Shown: positions 1 through 9,360, counted from the stretch's first letter. The stretch: DNA of 26,869 nt from DASUAO01 sp046484625 (GCA_046484625.1 JAWOIO010000178.1:1-26869); one strand, 5' to 3'. The notes: a model not told the origin generated them from the sequence alone. Translations and numbers: made by a program.

Positions 1-90
1 CTGGGTGTGGTTCCGGTCCCGCGCGATCGCCTGCGCGGCCTGGAGGGCCTCTCCGGTCTTGCGGGTGAACCGGTTGGGGTCGAGTGCCAT
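1..90 (-). CDS. clpB: ATP-dependent chaperone ClpB, N-terminal 30 residues (truncated by window edge)
   Basis: Only the first 30 codons are inside the window; the gene reads leftward off the edge. The visible residues run MALDPNRFTRKTGEALQAA and continue to a His-Thr-Gln, which is the typical start of the ClpB N-terminal Clp repeat domain. ClpB is the hexameric AAA+ disaggregase that works with DnaK/DnaJ/GrpE to recover aggregated proteins in the cytoplasm. An AGGAG sits about 11-16 nt before the ATG. A HAIR-type inverted repeat lies 63 bp upstream of the start, and the HspR repressor gene is in the same neighbourhood, so heat-shock control by HspR is very likely. The rest of the protein cannot be seen. 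Confidence 0.85.
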   Translation of the reverse strand, partial: MALDPNRFTRKTGEALQAAQAIARDRNHTQ

Positions 91-152
91 GGGGGCGCCT
101 GCTCCTAGGTACGGGTTCGGATCGTCCGGTGGGCCACCGGGGTGGCGGATGC

Positions 153-179
153 GAAGTTGACAACACCAGTATCAACTTC
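153..179. promoter_or_regulatory. HAIR-type HspR operator between clpB and the divergent DUF2510 gene
   Basis: GAAGTTGA (153-160) and TCAACTTC (172-179) form a perfect 8-bp inverted repeat with an 11-bp spacer. The HspR-associated inverted repeat consensus, CTTGAGT-N7-ACTCAAG, likewise puts TTGA and TCAA 11 bp apart. The same spacing is found upstream of dnaK. On the minus strand the site contains TTGATA, a possible -35 for clpB. Confidence 0.75.
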
Positions 180-185
180 GATCTT
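157..185 (+). promoter_or_regulatory. Possible promoter for the DUF2510 gene overlapping the HAIR
   Basis: A perfect -35 hexamer TTGACA (157-162) is followed after 17 bp by GATCTT (180-185), a weak -10 that keeps the important A2 and T6. If used, HspR binding to the overlapping inverted repeat would block it, so the divergent gene could join the heat-shock regulon. The -10 is poor, so this is tentative. Confidence 0.35.
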
Positions 186-193
186 CCCGCCGG

Positions 194-238
194 ACAAGGA
201 TTCGGCCGACAAGGATTCGCCCGACGCGGATTCGTCGG
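194..238 (+). repeat. Three 15-bp tandem repeats in the leader of the DUF2510 gene
   Basis: Units GACAAGGATTCGGCC, GACAAGGATTCGCCC and GACGCGGATTCGTCG follow each other directly. The reading frame of the downstream gene stays open through them (Gly-Phe repeats), but no start codon occurs in that frame between the HAIR and GTG 291, so they are more likely leader sequence. Confidence 0.6.
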
Positions 239-290
239 GCCGGATCGGGTCCCCGAAGCCCCGGATCGGCCATGCCAACCTGGGATCGAC

Positions 291-1220
291 GTGACCGAGT
301 CCCGCGCGCCCGCAACCCTCGACGCCGGCACCCTCGACGCCGGCACCCTCGACGCCGTCGAGACCCCGGCCGCCCCGACCCCGGCCGCCCCGACCCCGGG
401 CGCCGCGGGCGAGGCGGTCGTCCCGGCCCCGCTCGACGATCTCCCACCGCCGCCCGGTTGGTATCCGGATCCGCTCGCCCCGGATCGCACCCGCCAGTGG
501 GACGGGGGCGGGTGGACGCCGGCGATCCGCACCGAAGGGCCGCCGCCGAAGCGCCGCAAGGACCCGCCGTCCGAGCCGATCGAGGGGATCAGCTGGGTCC
601 CCTGGCTCACGATGCTCGGGCCGCCGGCCAAGGCGACCAGGGTCCCCCGTCGGCGACGCCCCGGCGCGCTGGCCGTCGTCGGCGCGACGCTCGCCGTCCT
701 GCTCGCGGCCGTGGCGGGCGGTGCCATCCTCCCGGGCGAGGACCAACGTCCGGCGCTCGAACCGACGATCAGCTACGACGACCCCGCCGCGGGCTTCGCG
801 CTGCGCTACCCGAACGAGTGGGAGGTCCTCCGCCGCGACGAGGGAGAGGGAATCCGCTTCGCGGTCGCCGCGCCCGATGCATCTGCCGCCGACACGAACA
901 CGGTCTCGGTGGCCGTGGGCGCGACGTCTGCGGAGCTGCCGCCGCTCCACACGCTGGCCGACGAGCTCACCCAGAAGCTCCGGACCGAGCTCCCCGGTGT
1001 CGAGCTCCGGCTCGCGGAGCGGGCACAGGTCGCGGGCGCGACAGCGTTGCGCTTCACGTTCCGCGACTCCGGTTCCGGTTCGCCGACCCGAATCGAGCAA
1101 TGGGTGGGTCGTACCACCGCTGGGCGCCCGCTCACGATCACGGTCACCGTGCGGGAGCCGCGCACCGCCCCGTCCGCGGACGAGCTCGCCGAATTCATCG
1201 ACTCGGTGGAGTCGCCGTAG
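291..1220 (+). CDS. DUF2510-domain membrane-anchored protein of unknown function
   Basis: About 309 residues. An N-terminal low-complexity Ala/Pro/Thr-rich segment with pentapeptide repeats (TLDAG, TPAAP) leads to a DUF2510 motif (PPPPGWYPDP...RQWDGGGWT), the tryptophan-rich module common in actinobacterial membrane proteins. A basic stretch (RVPRRRRPGA) precedes one hydrophobic helix (about 19 residues, Ala/Val/Leu-rich). The remaining C-terminal half begins YDDPAAGFALRYPNEWEV and looks like an extracytoplasmic PsbP/lipoprotein-type fold, which would place the N-terminus in the cytoplasm. GTG 291 is chosen because it is the first in-frame start after the promoter region; the frame is open further upstream to 84. 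It converges on hspR with 11 bp between stops. The function is unknown; the position between clpB and hspR and the overlapping HAIR suggest a possible envelope-stress link. Confidence 0.7.
   Translation: MTESRAPATLDAGTLDAGTLDAVETPAAPTPAAPTPGAAGEAVVPAPLDDLPPPPGWYPDPLAPDRTRQWDGGGWTPAIRTEGPPPKRRKDPPSEPIEGISWVPWLTMLGPPAKATRVPRRRRPGALAVVGATLAVLLAAVAGGAILPGEDQRPALEPTISYDDPAAGFALRYPNEWEVLRRDEGEGIRFAVAAPDASAADTNTVSVAVGATSAELPPLHTLADELTQKLRTELPGVELRLAERAQVAGATALRFTFRDSGSGSPTRIEQWVGRTTAGRPLTITVTVREPRTAPSADELAEFIDSVESP
315..406 (+). repeat. Two in-frame 15-bp tandem arrays in the DUF2510 gene
   Basis: Three units of ACCCTCGACGCCGGC (315-359; last unit slightly diverged) encode TLDAG-type pentapeptides. 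Three units of GACCCCGGCCGCCCC (362-406; last unit diverged) encode TPAAP-type pentapeptides. With the array at 194-238 this makes three unrelated 15-bp arrays within about 210 bp. Confidence 0.75.
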
Positions 1221-1231
1221 GCGCGCGGGCG

Positions 1232-1636
1232 TCACCCTCCGAACGGCCGACGCCGATCGGGGACCGCGGCACGCGGCACCGGGACGAGATCGCGTCGCAG
1301 CTCACGCCGCGCGCGCTCGAGCGCTTCGGCGCATTCGCGGCGGGACTCCTCGAGCGCGCTCGCGAGCTGTTGGATGCGGGCCTCGGCCCGCTCGAGCTGG
1401 TCCTCGAGGCCGAGGATCTTGCGGACCCCGGCGAGACTCACCCCGTCGTTCGTCAGCTCCTGGATGCGCTGGAGCAGCGCGATGTCGCGGTCGGAGTAGC
1501 GGCGGCTCCCGCCCTGGGTCCGCTGCGGTTCGATGAGTCCCTTCCGCTCGTAGATGCGGAGGGTCTGCGCGTGGACGCCGGCGAGCTCTGCCGCGACCGA
1601 GATGATGTAGAGCGCCCGGGTCTCGCGTGCTTCCAT
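1232..1636 (-). CDS. hspR: Heat-shock repressor HspR (MerR family)
   Basis: 134 residues. The N-terminal MerR-type winged helix (YIISVAAELAGVHAQTLRIYERKGL) and the following wing (TQGGSRRYSDRDI) match HspR closely. The C-terminal half is a charged coiled coil (LEDQLERAEARIQQLASALEE) expected to dimerise. HspR binds HAIR sites in front of dnaK and clpB and represses them, using DnaK as co-repressor in characterised actinobacteria. ATG 1636 is chosen because a GGAGG lies 8 nt before it and because HspR homology starts there; the frame is open further upstream into dnaJ. It is the last gene of dnaK-grpE-dnaJ-hspR, 13 bp after the dnaJ stop, so it is autoregulated through the operon. Confidence 0.93.
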   Translation of the reverse strand: MEARETRALYIISVAAELAGVHAQTLRIYERKGLIEPQRTQGGSRRYSDRDIALLQRIQELTNDGVSLAGVRKILGLEDQLERAEARIQQLASALEESRRECAEALERARRELRRDLVPVPRAAVPDRRRPFGG

Positions 1637-1649
1637 GAGATACGCCTCC

Positions 1650-2798
1650 CTAGAGATCGAGGTGCAGGCGGGGGTTCGTGGGGATCGCCTCGGCAAGCGC
1701 CTCGACCGCGTCCTTCTGGTCGGCGGTCAGCTGCTCGGGGACCACGACCGAGAAGGTGACGAGGAGGTCACCCGGGTCGCCGGTCGTCGGGGCGATCCCG
1801 CGGCCGCGGACACGCACCGTCGTGCCGTGCTGCGTGCCGGGCGGCACCTTCACCGTCACCGGTGCACCGAGGGTCGGCACCTTCACGTGGGCGCCGAGGG
1901 TGGCCTCCGCGAAGGTGATCGGCACCTCGACGGTGAGGTGGCTCTTCCCCGAGCGCCCGAAGATCGGGTGGACGGCGACGTGGACGATCACGTAGAGGTC
2001 GCCGGGCGGGCCCCCGTTGCGGCCCGCGGCTCCTCTCCCCTTCACCCGGATGCGCTGCCCGTCGCGGACCGCAGCCGGCAGGCGCACCTTCACCTCGCGA
2101 CGACGACGTTCCACCCCTGTGCTCCGGCACGCCTTGCACTTGTGCTCGATGAGCTGCCCACGGCCACCACAGGTCGGGCAGACCTCCGACACCGAGAACG
2201 GACCCTGGGGAACTGCGATCGCGCCCGAGCCGTGACAGCGCGTGCACTCGATCGGGAAGGTGCCCGGCTCGGCGCCCGAGCCGCCACAGGTGGAGCACGC
2301 GGCGTCGCTCGTCACATTGACGGTGGTCGTCACACCGTGCACCGCGTCGAGGAAGTCGAGGTGGAGCTCGGTCTCGAGGTCGTGGCCGCGCACCGGCCCC
2401 GCGGTCCCCGCTCGCCCCCGGCCGCGTCGGCTGAACCCGCCGCCGAAGAGGTTCCCGAGGATGTCGCCGAACCCGCCGGCGTCCTCGTAGTCGAACCCCC
2501 CATCCTGGAACCCGGGGCCGCCGAAGCCTGATCCTCCGAAGCCGCGGGGACCACCGCTCGCGACCATCTCGCGGACGGAGTCGTACTCCTTGCGCTTCTC
2601 GGGATCACCCAGGACCTCGTGGGCGGCCGAGACCTCCTTGAACCGCTCTTCGGCGGCGGCGTCGCCGGGGTTGGCGTCGGGGTGGTTCTGCTTGGCCAGC
2701 TTCCGGTAGGCGCTCTGGACGTCCTTGTCGGACGCGTCGGCCTTCAGCCCGAGGACCGCGTAGTAGTCCTTCTCGAACCAGTCGCGCTGGGGTGCCAT
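1650..2798 (-). CDS. dnaJ: Chaperone protein DnaJ (Hsp40)
   Basis: 382 residues. The J domain starts at once (DYYAVLGLKADASDKDV) and carries the HPD motif that stimulates DnaK ATPase. A Gly/Phe-rich linker (GGSGFGGPGFQDGGFDYEDAGG) follows. The zinc-binding region has four CxxCxGxG-type repeats: CSTCGGSG, CTRCHGSG, CPTCGGRG and a degenerate CKACRSTG. Two C-terminal beta-barrel substrate domains end in LHLDL. ATG 2798 is chosen by homology; the frame runs open far upstream across grpE without meaning. The grpE stop is 7 bp upstream. It delivers unfolded clients to DnaK in the cytoplasm and belongs to the HspR operon. Confidence 0.96.
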   Translation of the reverse strand: MAPQRDWFEKDYYAVLGLKADASDKDVQSAYRKLAKQNHPDANPGDAAAEERFKEVSAAHEVLGDPEKRKEYDSVREMVASGGPRGFGGSGFGGPGFQDGGFDYEDAGGFGDILGNLFGGGFSRRGRGRAGTAGPVRGHDLETELHLDFLDAVHGVTTTVNVTSDAACSTCGGSGAEPGTFPIECTRCHGSGAIAVPQGPFSVSEVCPTCGGRGQLIEHKCKACRSTGVERRRREVKVRLPAAVRDGQRIRVKGRGAAGRNGGPPGDLYVIVHVAVHPIFGRSGKSHLTVEVPITFAEATLGAHVKVPTLGAPVTVKVPPGTQHGTTVRVRGRGIAPTTGDPGDLLVTFSVVVPEQLTADQKDAVEALAEAIPTNPRLHLDL

Positions 2799-2805
2799 CG
2801 TTGCC

Positions 2806-3392
2806 TCAGTGTCCGACCTTGACCATCGCCGCCCGCAGGACCTTGCCCTTGAGCCGGAACCCGGAGCGCATCGTCTCGACCACGACCGGCTCGCCGTCGC
2901 CGTCCTCCTGGAGCACGGCCTCGTGCACGGTCGGGTCGAACGGCGCACCCTCGGTGGGGATCCGCTCGAGGCCGACGCGCTCGAGCGCGCCGAGCAGGCC
3001 GCTGTAGACCAGCTCCACGCCCTTGCGGACCTTCTCGTCGGACTCCTCGAGCGTGCCGAGGGCCAGCTCGAAGCTGTCGAGCACCGACAGCAGCTCGGTG
3101 ACGAGCCCTTCGGTCGCCCGCTCCACCACCGCCGTCTGCTCGCGCATGACCCGCTTGCGGTAGTTCTCGAAGTCGGCCTGGACCCGCTGCGCGAGCTCGC
3201 GGAAGTCGTCCCGCTCCCGGGCCAGCTCCGCGAGATCGGCCTCGACGACGGCTTCGGCCGCCTCGACCGTCTCGTCGTCGAGGACCTCGACCTCGTTCCC
3301 CTCGCCGACCTGGGCGTCCTCGTCCGGAGCGCCGTCGACCCCCGGCCCGGCCTGGGCGGCATCGACGACGCCGGACTCGTCCTCGGCGTGGC

Positions 3393-3396
<4 letters not shown>
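2806..3396 (-). CDS. grpE: Nucleotide exchange factor GrpE
   Basis: 196 residues. An acidic disordered N-terminus (rich in Asp/Glu to about residue 55) is followed by the long dimerising coiled coil (LARERDDFRELAQRVQADFENYRKR). The C-terminal beta domain holds the family signature (VEPxx-like segment, FDPTVHEAV, and the closing GFRLKGKVLRAAMVKV). GrpE releases ADP from DnaK. Its ATG overlaps the dnaK TGA in an ATGA, so it is translationally coupled to dnaK. Confidence 0.96.
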
Positions 3397-5237
<1,841 letters not shown>

Positions 5238-5284
5238 GGGGAGATCCTCCGTGGATGGGGGCCCTGTGCGGGGTTGACAGGGTT

Positions 5285-5305
5285 CTTGAGTGTGAAGGTA
5301 TCAAC
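5285..5305. promoter_or_regulatory. HAIR-type HspR operator upstream of dnaK
   Basis: CTTGAGT (5285-5291), seven bases, then TATCAAC (5299-5305). The left half is an exact match to the HAIR consensus half-site; the right half keeps the TCAA core at the consensus 11-bp distance from TTGA. On the minus strand it reads GTTGATAC, the same octamer as in the clpB site, which may be the -35 region. Confidence 0.75.
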
Positions 5306-5559
5306 TTTGCGGCACGCGCTTCTATTCCGGCGCAGCCCGGAGTCTTTCCCACTGCGGGGCGCTCGGTGGCGGCGACGAAGCCGGGGACCTGATGCTTCGC
5401 CGAGGGGCAGTCAGCCCGAAGCTCGCCGAGACCCGGTCGCCTCGCGACCGACCGACGGCGCAGCCGGAGGGAGCAGGGGCTCGGGGGGCGAGAGGGCGCC
5501 CCGCAGGGGAGGCGTCGGGTCTCCGGCGCGCCAGGGGCGCACGCGGCCCCGGGGGTGGC
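5306..5559. other. Intergenic region between dnaK and the cNMP-binding gene
   Basis: The stretch between the dnaK operator and the next promoter is GC-rich and holds no convincing gene or RNA. Both neighbours are transcribed away from it, so it is a divergent promoter region. I see nothing else definite. Confidence 0.5.
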
Positions 5560-5565
5560 TAGATT
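5560..5565 (+). promoter_or_regulatory. -10 box TAGATT, leaderless start of the cNMP-binding gene
   Basis: TAGATT ends 6 nt before ATG 5572 and no Shine-Dalgarno sequence is present, so transcription should begin at or next to the start codon. Same arrangement as at least nine other genes in the window. Confidence 0.6.
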
Positions 5566-5571
5566 TCCCAC

Positions 5572-5997
5572 ATGGCCAAGCACGATTCGTTCACCGACCA
5601 CCTCGCCGAGGTTCCGCTCTTCTCGGCGTGCTCGAAGAAGGACCTCCAGCAGGTCGCCAAGCGGGCCGAGGACGTCCAGGTCGCGGCGGGCAAGGTGCTC
5701 GTGAGCGAAGGGGCGGCCGGTGCCGAGTTCTTCGTGATCATCGAAGGGAAGGCCAAGGTCTCACGCCACGGCCAGGAGGTCGCGGAGCTCGGGCCGGGTC
5801 ACTTCTTCGGCGACCTCGCCCTGCTCGACCGGGCGCCGCGCAACGCCACGGTGACCGCCGTGACGCCTATGGAGCTCGTCGTGCTCGGTCAGCGCGAGTT
5901 CTCAGGTCTCATCGACGATGTGCCGGGCTTCGCGCACAAGCTGCTCGCCGGCCTTGCGAGCCGTCTGCGCGCGTACGACGCCCAGACCGCCCAGTAG
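5572..5997 (+). CDS. Single-domain cyclic-nucleotide-binding (CRP/cNMP-like) protein
   Basis: 141 residues consisting of one cNMP-binding beta-barrel. It has the usual order: an N-terminal helix (VPLFSACSKKDLQQVA), the glycine turn (AGAEFFVIIEGKAKV), and a phosphate-binding cassette-like segment FGDLALLDRAPRNATVTA with the conserved Arg. A short C-terminal helix ends in AYDAQTAQ. There is no helix-turn-helix, so it is not a CRP-type transcription factor. The canonical Glu of the cassette (FGE) is Asp here, so ligand binding is uncertain. It probably acts as a small sensor or regulatory subunit. The next gene, a membrane Fe-S oxidoreductase, starts 55 bp downstream in the same direction with its own -10. 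Confidence 0.8.
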   Translation: MAKHDSFTDHLAEVPLFSACSKKDLQQVAKRAEDVQVAAGKVLVSEGAAGAEFFVIIEGKAKVSRHGQEVAELGPGHFFGDLALLDRAPRNATVTAVTPMELVVLGQREFSGLIDDVPGFAHKLLAGLASRLRAYDAQTAQ

Positions 5998-6039
5998 TCA
6001 CGGCACGCGCGAGTTCCGACTCTCCCCCGCCGTCGGCGC

Positions 6040-6045
6040 TAGGTT
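6040..6045 (+). promoter_or_regulatory. -10 box TAGGTT, leaderless start of the Fe-S oxidoreductase gene
   Basis: TAGGTT ends 7 nt before GTG 6053 with no ribosome binding site between. This decides the GTG start over earlier in-frame codons that would overlap the preceding gene. Confidence 0.6.
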
Positions 6046-6052
6046 CCCTGGC

Positions 6053-8263
6053 GTGCGCCGCCTGAAGATCAAGCCGCATCAGCTCGTCCTCGCGATCGGC
6101 GTCGTCGCGGCCGTCGGCACGCTGGCCTCGGGCATCCTCCCCCGCATCACCGAGTGGCACGACGAGTCGCCGATCAGCCGCGAGGTGTTCGTCAACGTCC
6201 CCGACCCGATCTACTGGCTCTTCTACGCGGTCATGCCCGTCGCGCTCTTCGCGGTGGCGTGGCTGGTCGCCCAGCGGGTCAAGAACTACGAGCGGGGCCG
6301 TCCCGACGACCGCAGCACCACGAAGAAGAACGTGCACCGCCGCCTGCGCGACTTCCGCGCGGGGGTGTGGATGCGCACCCTCATGCGCGACCCCGCCGCG
6401 GGGGTGATGCACTCGTTCATCTACTTCGGGTTCCTCGTGTTGTTCGCGGCGACGGTCATCCTCGAGATCGACCACCAGCTCCCCGAGGGCCTGAAGTTCC
6501 TCCACGGCCACGTGTACCAGGCGTACTCCGCGACCGCTGACATCTTCGGCGTCGTCTTCGTGGTCGGGATCGTGTGGGCGATCGTCCGCCGCTACGTGCA
6601 GCGTCCGTACCGGATCCGCATCAAGACCAAGCCCGAGGACGCGATCGTCCTCGGGACGTTCCTGGTCATCGGCGTGACCGGCTTCCTCACCGAGGGTCTG
6701 CGCATCGCGCTCGCCGGCACGCCCTCGTTCGAGCGCTGGTCGCTCGTGGGATACCCGCTCGCCGAGCTGTTCGACGGTGCGAGCAGTGCGACGCTCTCGG
6801 ACCTGCACCGCGTCGCGTGGCTGGTGCACTTCGGGGCCTTCCTCGCGTTCCTGATCCTGCTGCCCGTCACCAAGCTGCGGCACATGATCACGTCGCCCAT
6901 GAACATGTACCTCCGAGACAAGGACCGGCCCAAGGGCGCGATGAAGCCGCTGCCCAACCTGATGGAGACCGAGCTCGACACGTTCGGCGCGGTGACCATC
7001 GAGGACTTCACCTGGAAGCAGCTCTTCGACACCGACGCGTGCACGATCTGCGGCCGCTGCACCTCGGTGTGCCCGGCGCACTTGACCGGGAAGCCGCTCG
7101 ACCCGCGCGAGATCGTCGTCAAGGTCGGTGAGGTCATGGCGGCCACGGGGCCGCCCGGCGTCTCCCCTCCGGTCTCCGTCGACGCCGAAGTCAGCATCGC
7201 CGCGAACTCGGTGTTCGAGCGCATCACGTCCGAGGAGCTCTGGGCCTGCACCACCTGCAAGGCCTGCGACGAGATCTGCCCCGTGAACATCGAGATCCTC
7301 GACAAGATCCTCGACATGCGCCGCTACCTCTCGCTGATGGAGAGCGACTTCCCGGTGGAGCTCGGCAACACCTACCGGTCCATGGAGAACTCCTCCAACG
7401 TCTACGGCATGGGCCAGGCCGACCGGGCCGAGTGGACCAAGGACCTCGACGGTGTCGACATCGTCGACGGCACCGGCGCCCTCGGCCACGAGTACCTCTA
7501 CTGGGTCGGGTGCGCGGGGAGCTTCGACGACCGCAACAAGAAGACGAGCCGCGCCGTGGCGAAACTGCTCCAGCGGGCCGGGATCGACTTCGGGATCCTC
7601 GGCCCGAACGAGCTGTGCACCGGTGACCCGGCCCGCCGTTCCGGGAACGAGTACCTGTTCCAGATGCTGGCGATGCAGAACATCGAGGCGCTCGACGGGA
7701 TGGGCGTCACCAAGATCATCACGCAGTGCCCCCACTGCTTCAACACACTTGCGAACGAGTACCCGCAGTACGGCGGGAAGTACGAGGTCGTCCACCACTC
7801 GCAGCTGCTGTCGGAGCTGATCGACGACGGGCGGCTCTCGATGCAGGGCGCCTCGCTCGACGAGCGCGTCACCTACCACGACTCCTGCTACCTCGGTCGC
7901 CACAACGACGTGTACCTCGCGCCCCGCAAGGTGATCGGGTCGCTCGCGGGCATCGACATCGTCGAGATGCCCCGCAACGGCACCCGCGGGATGTGCTGCG
8001 GCGCCGGCGGGGCGCGCATGTGGATGGAGGAGCACATCGGCACGAAGGTCAACGACGAGCGCTCCCGCGAAGCGCTCGACACCGGAGCATCGAGGATCGC
8101 GGTGGCGTGCCCGTTCTGCTACGTGATGATGGAGGACGGGGTGAAGGGCAAGGGCCGCGAGGACGTCCGGGTGTCCGACATCGCCGAGGTGCTGCTCGAG
8201 GCGGTCGAGGCGGCTGACTCCGCCGAGGCGCCGCCGACCGCCTCGTTCACGCCCGGGCTCTGA
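6053..8263 (+). CDS. Membrane-bound (Fe-S)-binding oxidoreductase, EtfD/HdrD-like
   Basis: 736 residues. The N-terminal third has about six membrane helices (roughly 10-30, 52-73, 118-140, 161-180, 198-220, 252-272), resembling a NarI/HdrE-type cytochrome b subunit with several histidines. Two 4Fe-4S ferredoxin motifs follow, CTICGRCTSVCP from residue 330 and CTTCKACDEICP from 399. The C-terminal half carries two cysteine-rich CCG domains: cysteines near 487, about 522 and CPHC at 559-562, then Cys612, CCGAGG at 648-653 and CPFC at 686-689. This order matches the actinobacterial EtfD type, which passes electrons from electron-transfer flavoprotein (fatty acid beta-oxidation) to the menaquinone pool; HdrD-like heterodisulfide reductases and GlpC share the CCG domains. 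No etfAB is in the window, so the donor is inferred. The C-terminal tail (after 715) is Ala/Glu-rich. Confidence 0.85.
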   Translation: MRRLKIKPHQLVLAIGVVAAVGTLASGILPRITEWHDESPISREVFVNVPDPIYWLFYAVMPVALFAVAWLVAQRVKNYERGRPDDRSTTKKNVHRRLRDFRAGVWMRTLMRDPAAGVMHSFIYFGFLVLFAATVILEIDHQLPEGLKFLHGHVYQAYSATADIFGVVFVVGIVWAIVRRYVQRPYRIRIKTKPEDAIVLGTFLVIGVTGFLTEGLRIALAGTPSFERWSLVGYPLAELFDGASSATLSDLHRVAWLVHFGAFLAFLILLPVTKLRHMITSPMNMYLRDKDRPKGAMKPLPNLMETELDTFGAVTIEDFTWKQLFDTDACTICGRCTSVCPAHLTGKPLDPREIVVKVGEVMAATGPPGVSPPVSVDAEVSIAANSVFERITSEELWACTTCKACDEICPVNIEILDKILDMRRYLSLMESDFPVELGNTYRSMENSSNVYGMGQADRAEWTKDLDGVDIVDGTGALGHEYLYWVGCAGSFDDRNKKTSRAVAKLLQRAGIDFGILGPNELCTGDPARRSGNEYLFQMLAMQNIEALDGMGVTKIITQCPHCFNTLANEYPQYGGKYEVVHHSQLLSELIDDGRLSMQGASLDERVTYHDSCYLGRHNDVYLAPRKVIGSLAGIDIVEMPRNGTRGMCCGAGGARMWMEEHIGTKVNDERSREALDTGASRIAVACPFCYVMMEDGVKGKGREDVRVSDIAEVLLEAVEAADSAEAPPTASFTPGL

Positions 8264-8314
8264 CCCGCCGACCCCGGCCGATCTGGGCCGCGGGTTCCCG
8301 GAGATCCGGAGCCG

Positions 8315-8446
8315 TCAGGCGGAGACGGCGGCGAGGACGTCGTCGAGGATCCCGGCCAGGCGATCGCGCTCGGCGTCGTCGAGCACTGCGAACGCCGGAG
8401 CCACCATCCGGTTGGTGTTCGCGTAGGCCCCGAGGTCCACGGTCAT
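8315..8446 (-). CDS. Small hypothetical protein, 43 residues, translationally coupled to dcd
   Basis: The ATG at 8446 overlaps the dcd stop in an ATGA, the arrangement used for coupled genes elsewhere in the window (grpE/dnaK). The product begins MTVDLGAYANTNRMVAPAF and ends with an acidic helix (DDAERDRLAGILDDVLAAV). No family is recognised. Codon use is like its neighbours. The short length makes it uncertain, but orientation and coupling favour a real gene. Confidence 0.5.
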   Translation of the reverse strand: MTVDLGAYANTNRMVAPAFAVLDDAERDRLAGILDDVLAAVSA

Positions 8447-9021
8447 TCCCCCGGTTCGGTGCGGAAATTCAGGTAGTAGCGCGAGGGCGTCGGGCCGCGC
8501 TGGCCCTGGTACTTCGAGCCGGCTGCGCCGGAGCCGTACGGGTTCTCCGCCGGCGTCGTCATGCGCAGGAACGAGATCTGGCCGATCTTCATCCCGGGAT
8601 AGAGCGCGATCGGCAGCGTCGCGACGTTGCTGAGCTCGAGCGTGAGGTGACCGTCCCACCCGGCGTCGACGAACCCTGCGGTCGAGTGGATCAGCAGACC
8701 GAGGCGACCGAGGCTCGACTTGCCCTCCAGCCGGGCCACGAGGTCATCCGGCAGGGCGACCCGCTCGAGGGTGCTGCCGAGGACGAACTCCCCGGGGTGG
8801 AGGATGAAGGCGCCGTCGTCGGCGACCTCGACCAGCTCGGTCAGATCCTCCTGCGAGAGCTTCGGGTCGATGTAGGGGGTCGTGTCGTTGCGGAAGACCC
8901 GGAACAGACGGTCGACGCGGAGGTCGACCGACGACGGCTGGACCGAGTTCGCCCCGAGCGGATCGATGACGATGCGCCCTGCAGCGATCTCTTCGCGGAT
9001 GGTGACGTCCGAGAGGATCAC
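8443..9021 (-). CDS. dcd: dCTP deaminase, probably bifunctional (dUMP-forming)
   Basis: 192 residues, starting at GTG 9021. It carries VQPSSVDLRVD near the N-terminus, the core KSSLGRLGLLIHSTAGFVD, the catalytic Glu in LTLELSN, PGMKIGQISF and the C-terminal nucleotide-covering segment AGSKYQGQRGPTPSR. The HSTAGF and SKYQGQRGPTPS segments match the mycobacterial enzyme, which converts dCTP directly to dUMP (deaminase plus dUTPase) rather than the E. coli deaminase-only type. It supplies dUMP for thymidylate synthesis and limits dUTP. It is preceded by a leaderless -10 box and followed by a coupled 43-residue ORF. Confidence 0.93.
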   Translation of the reverse strand: MILSDVTIREEIAAGRIVIDPLGANSVQPSSVDLRVDRLFRVFRNDTTPYIDPKLSQEDLTELVEVADDGAFILHPGEFVLGSTLERVALPDDLVARLEGKSSLGRLGLLIHSTAGFVDAGWDGHLTLELSNVATLPIALYPGMKIGQISFLRMTTPAENPYGSGAAGSKYQGQRGPTPSRYYLNFRTEPGE

Positions 9022-9029
9022 GGCCGGGG

Positions 9030-9035
9030 AGCCTA
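9030..9035 (-). promoter_or_regulatory. -10 box TAGGCT, leaderless start of dcd
   Basis: Read on the minus strand, TAGGCT ends 8 nt before GTG 9021, with only CCCCGGCC in between and no ribosome binding site. Confidence 0.55.
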
Positions 9036-9079
9036 TCGGCGCCGCGCGCTACCGCGGTGGGGTGATCGCGTCCGAGGGC

Positions 9080-9085
9080 TAGTCT
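9080..9085 (+). promoter_or_regulatory. -10 box TAGTCT, leaderless start of the 88-residue protein gene
   Basis: TAGTCT ends 8 nt before ATG 9094. It lies in the divergent 72-bp space shared with dcd. Confidence 0.55.
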
Positions 9086-9093
9086 CCGCCGCC

Positions 9094-9360
9094 ATGGTCC
9101 GAGGACGAAGGCGCCGCGCCTCGACCGAGACGACCCTGCTCGGTCCGTACGAGCTGCGCGTCGAGGTCCTGCACGCCGGGACGCGCAGCGAGGGCCGGGT
9201 CGGCAGGCTCTACCACGAGGACAGGGAGATCCGCGGCGGCCGTGCCGGTGAGACGATCGTCGTCGACCCGGAGGGTCCGGTCCTGGTGTACCTCGGTGAG
9301 GAGCGCCCTCACCTGTGGTCGGTGAGCGGCTGGACGGTCGAGCCCGCCGGGGACCGCTGA
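9094..9360 (+). CDS. Hypothetical protein, 88 residues
   Basis: The N-terminus is strongly basic (MVRGRRRRAST), then a predicted all-beta segment (YELRVEVLHAGTRSEGRVGRLYHEDREI, ETIVVDPEGPVLVYLG) ending SVSGWTVEPAGDR. No family recognised and no membrane helix. The start is set by the -10 box 8 nt upstream; the same frame is open further left but runs antisense to dcd. It is divergent from dcd. It is followed by about 220 bp without a gene up to tRNA-Gly, which holds the probable tRNA promoter. Confidence 0.6.
   Translation: MVRGRRRRASTETTLLGPYELRVEVLHAGTRSEGRVGRLYHEDREIRGGRAGETIVVDPEGPVLVYLGEERPHLWSVSGWTVEPAGDR

Noticed and set aside
1635..2531. 298-residue plus-strand open frame
   Set aside because: Antisense of dnaJ with no recognisable domain.
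5909..8035. 708-residue minus-strand open frame
   Set aside because: Antisense of the Fe-S oxidoreductase, His/Asp/Val-rich composition typical of shadows.
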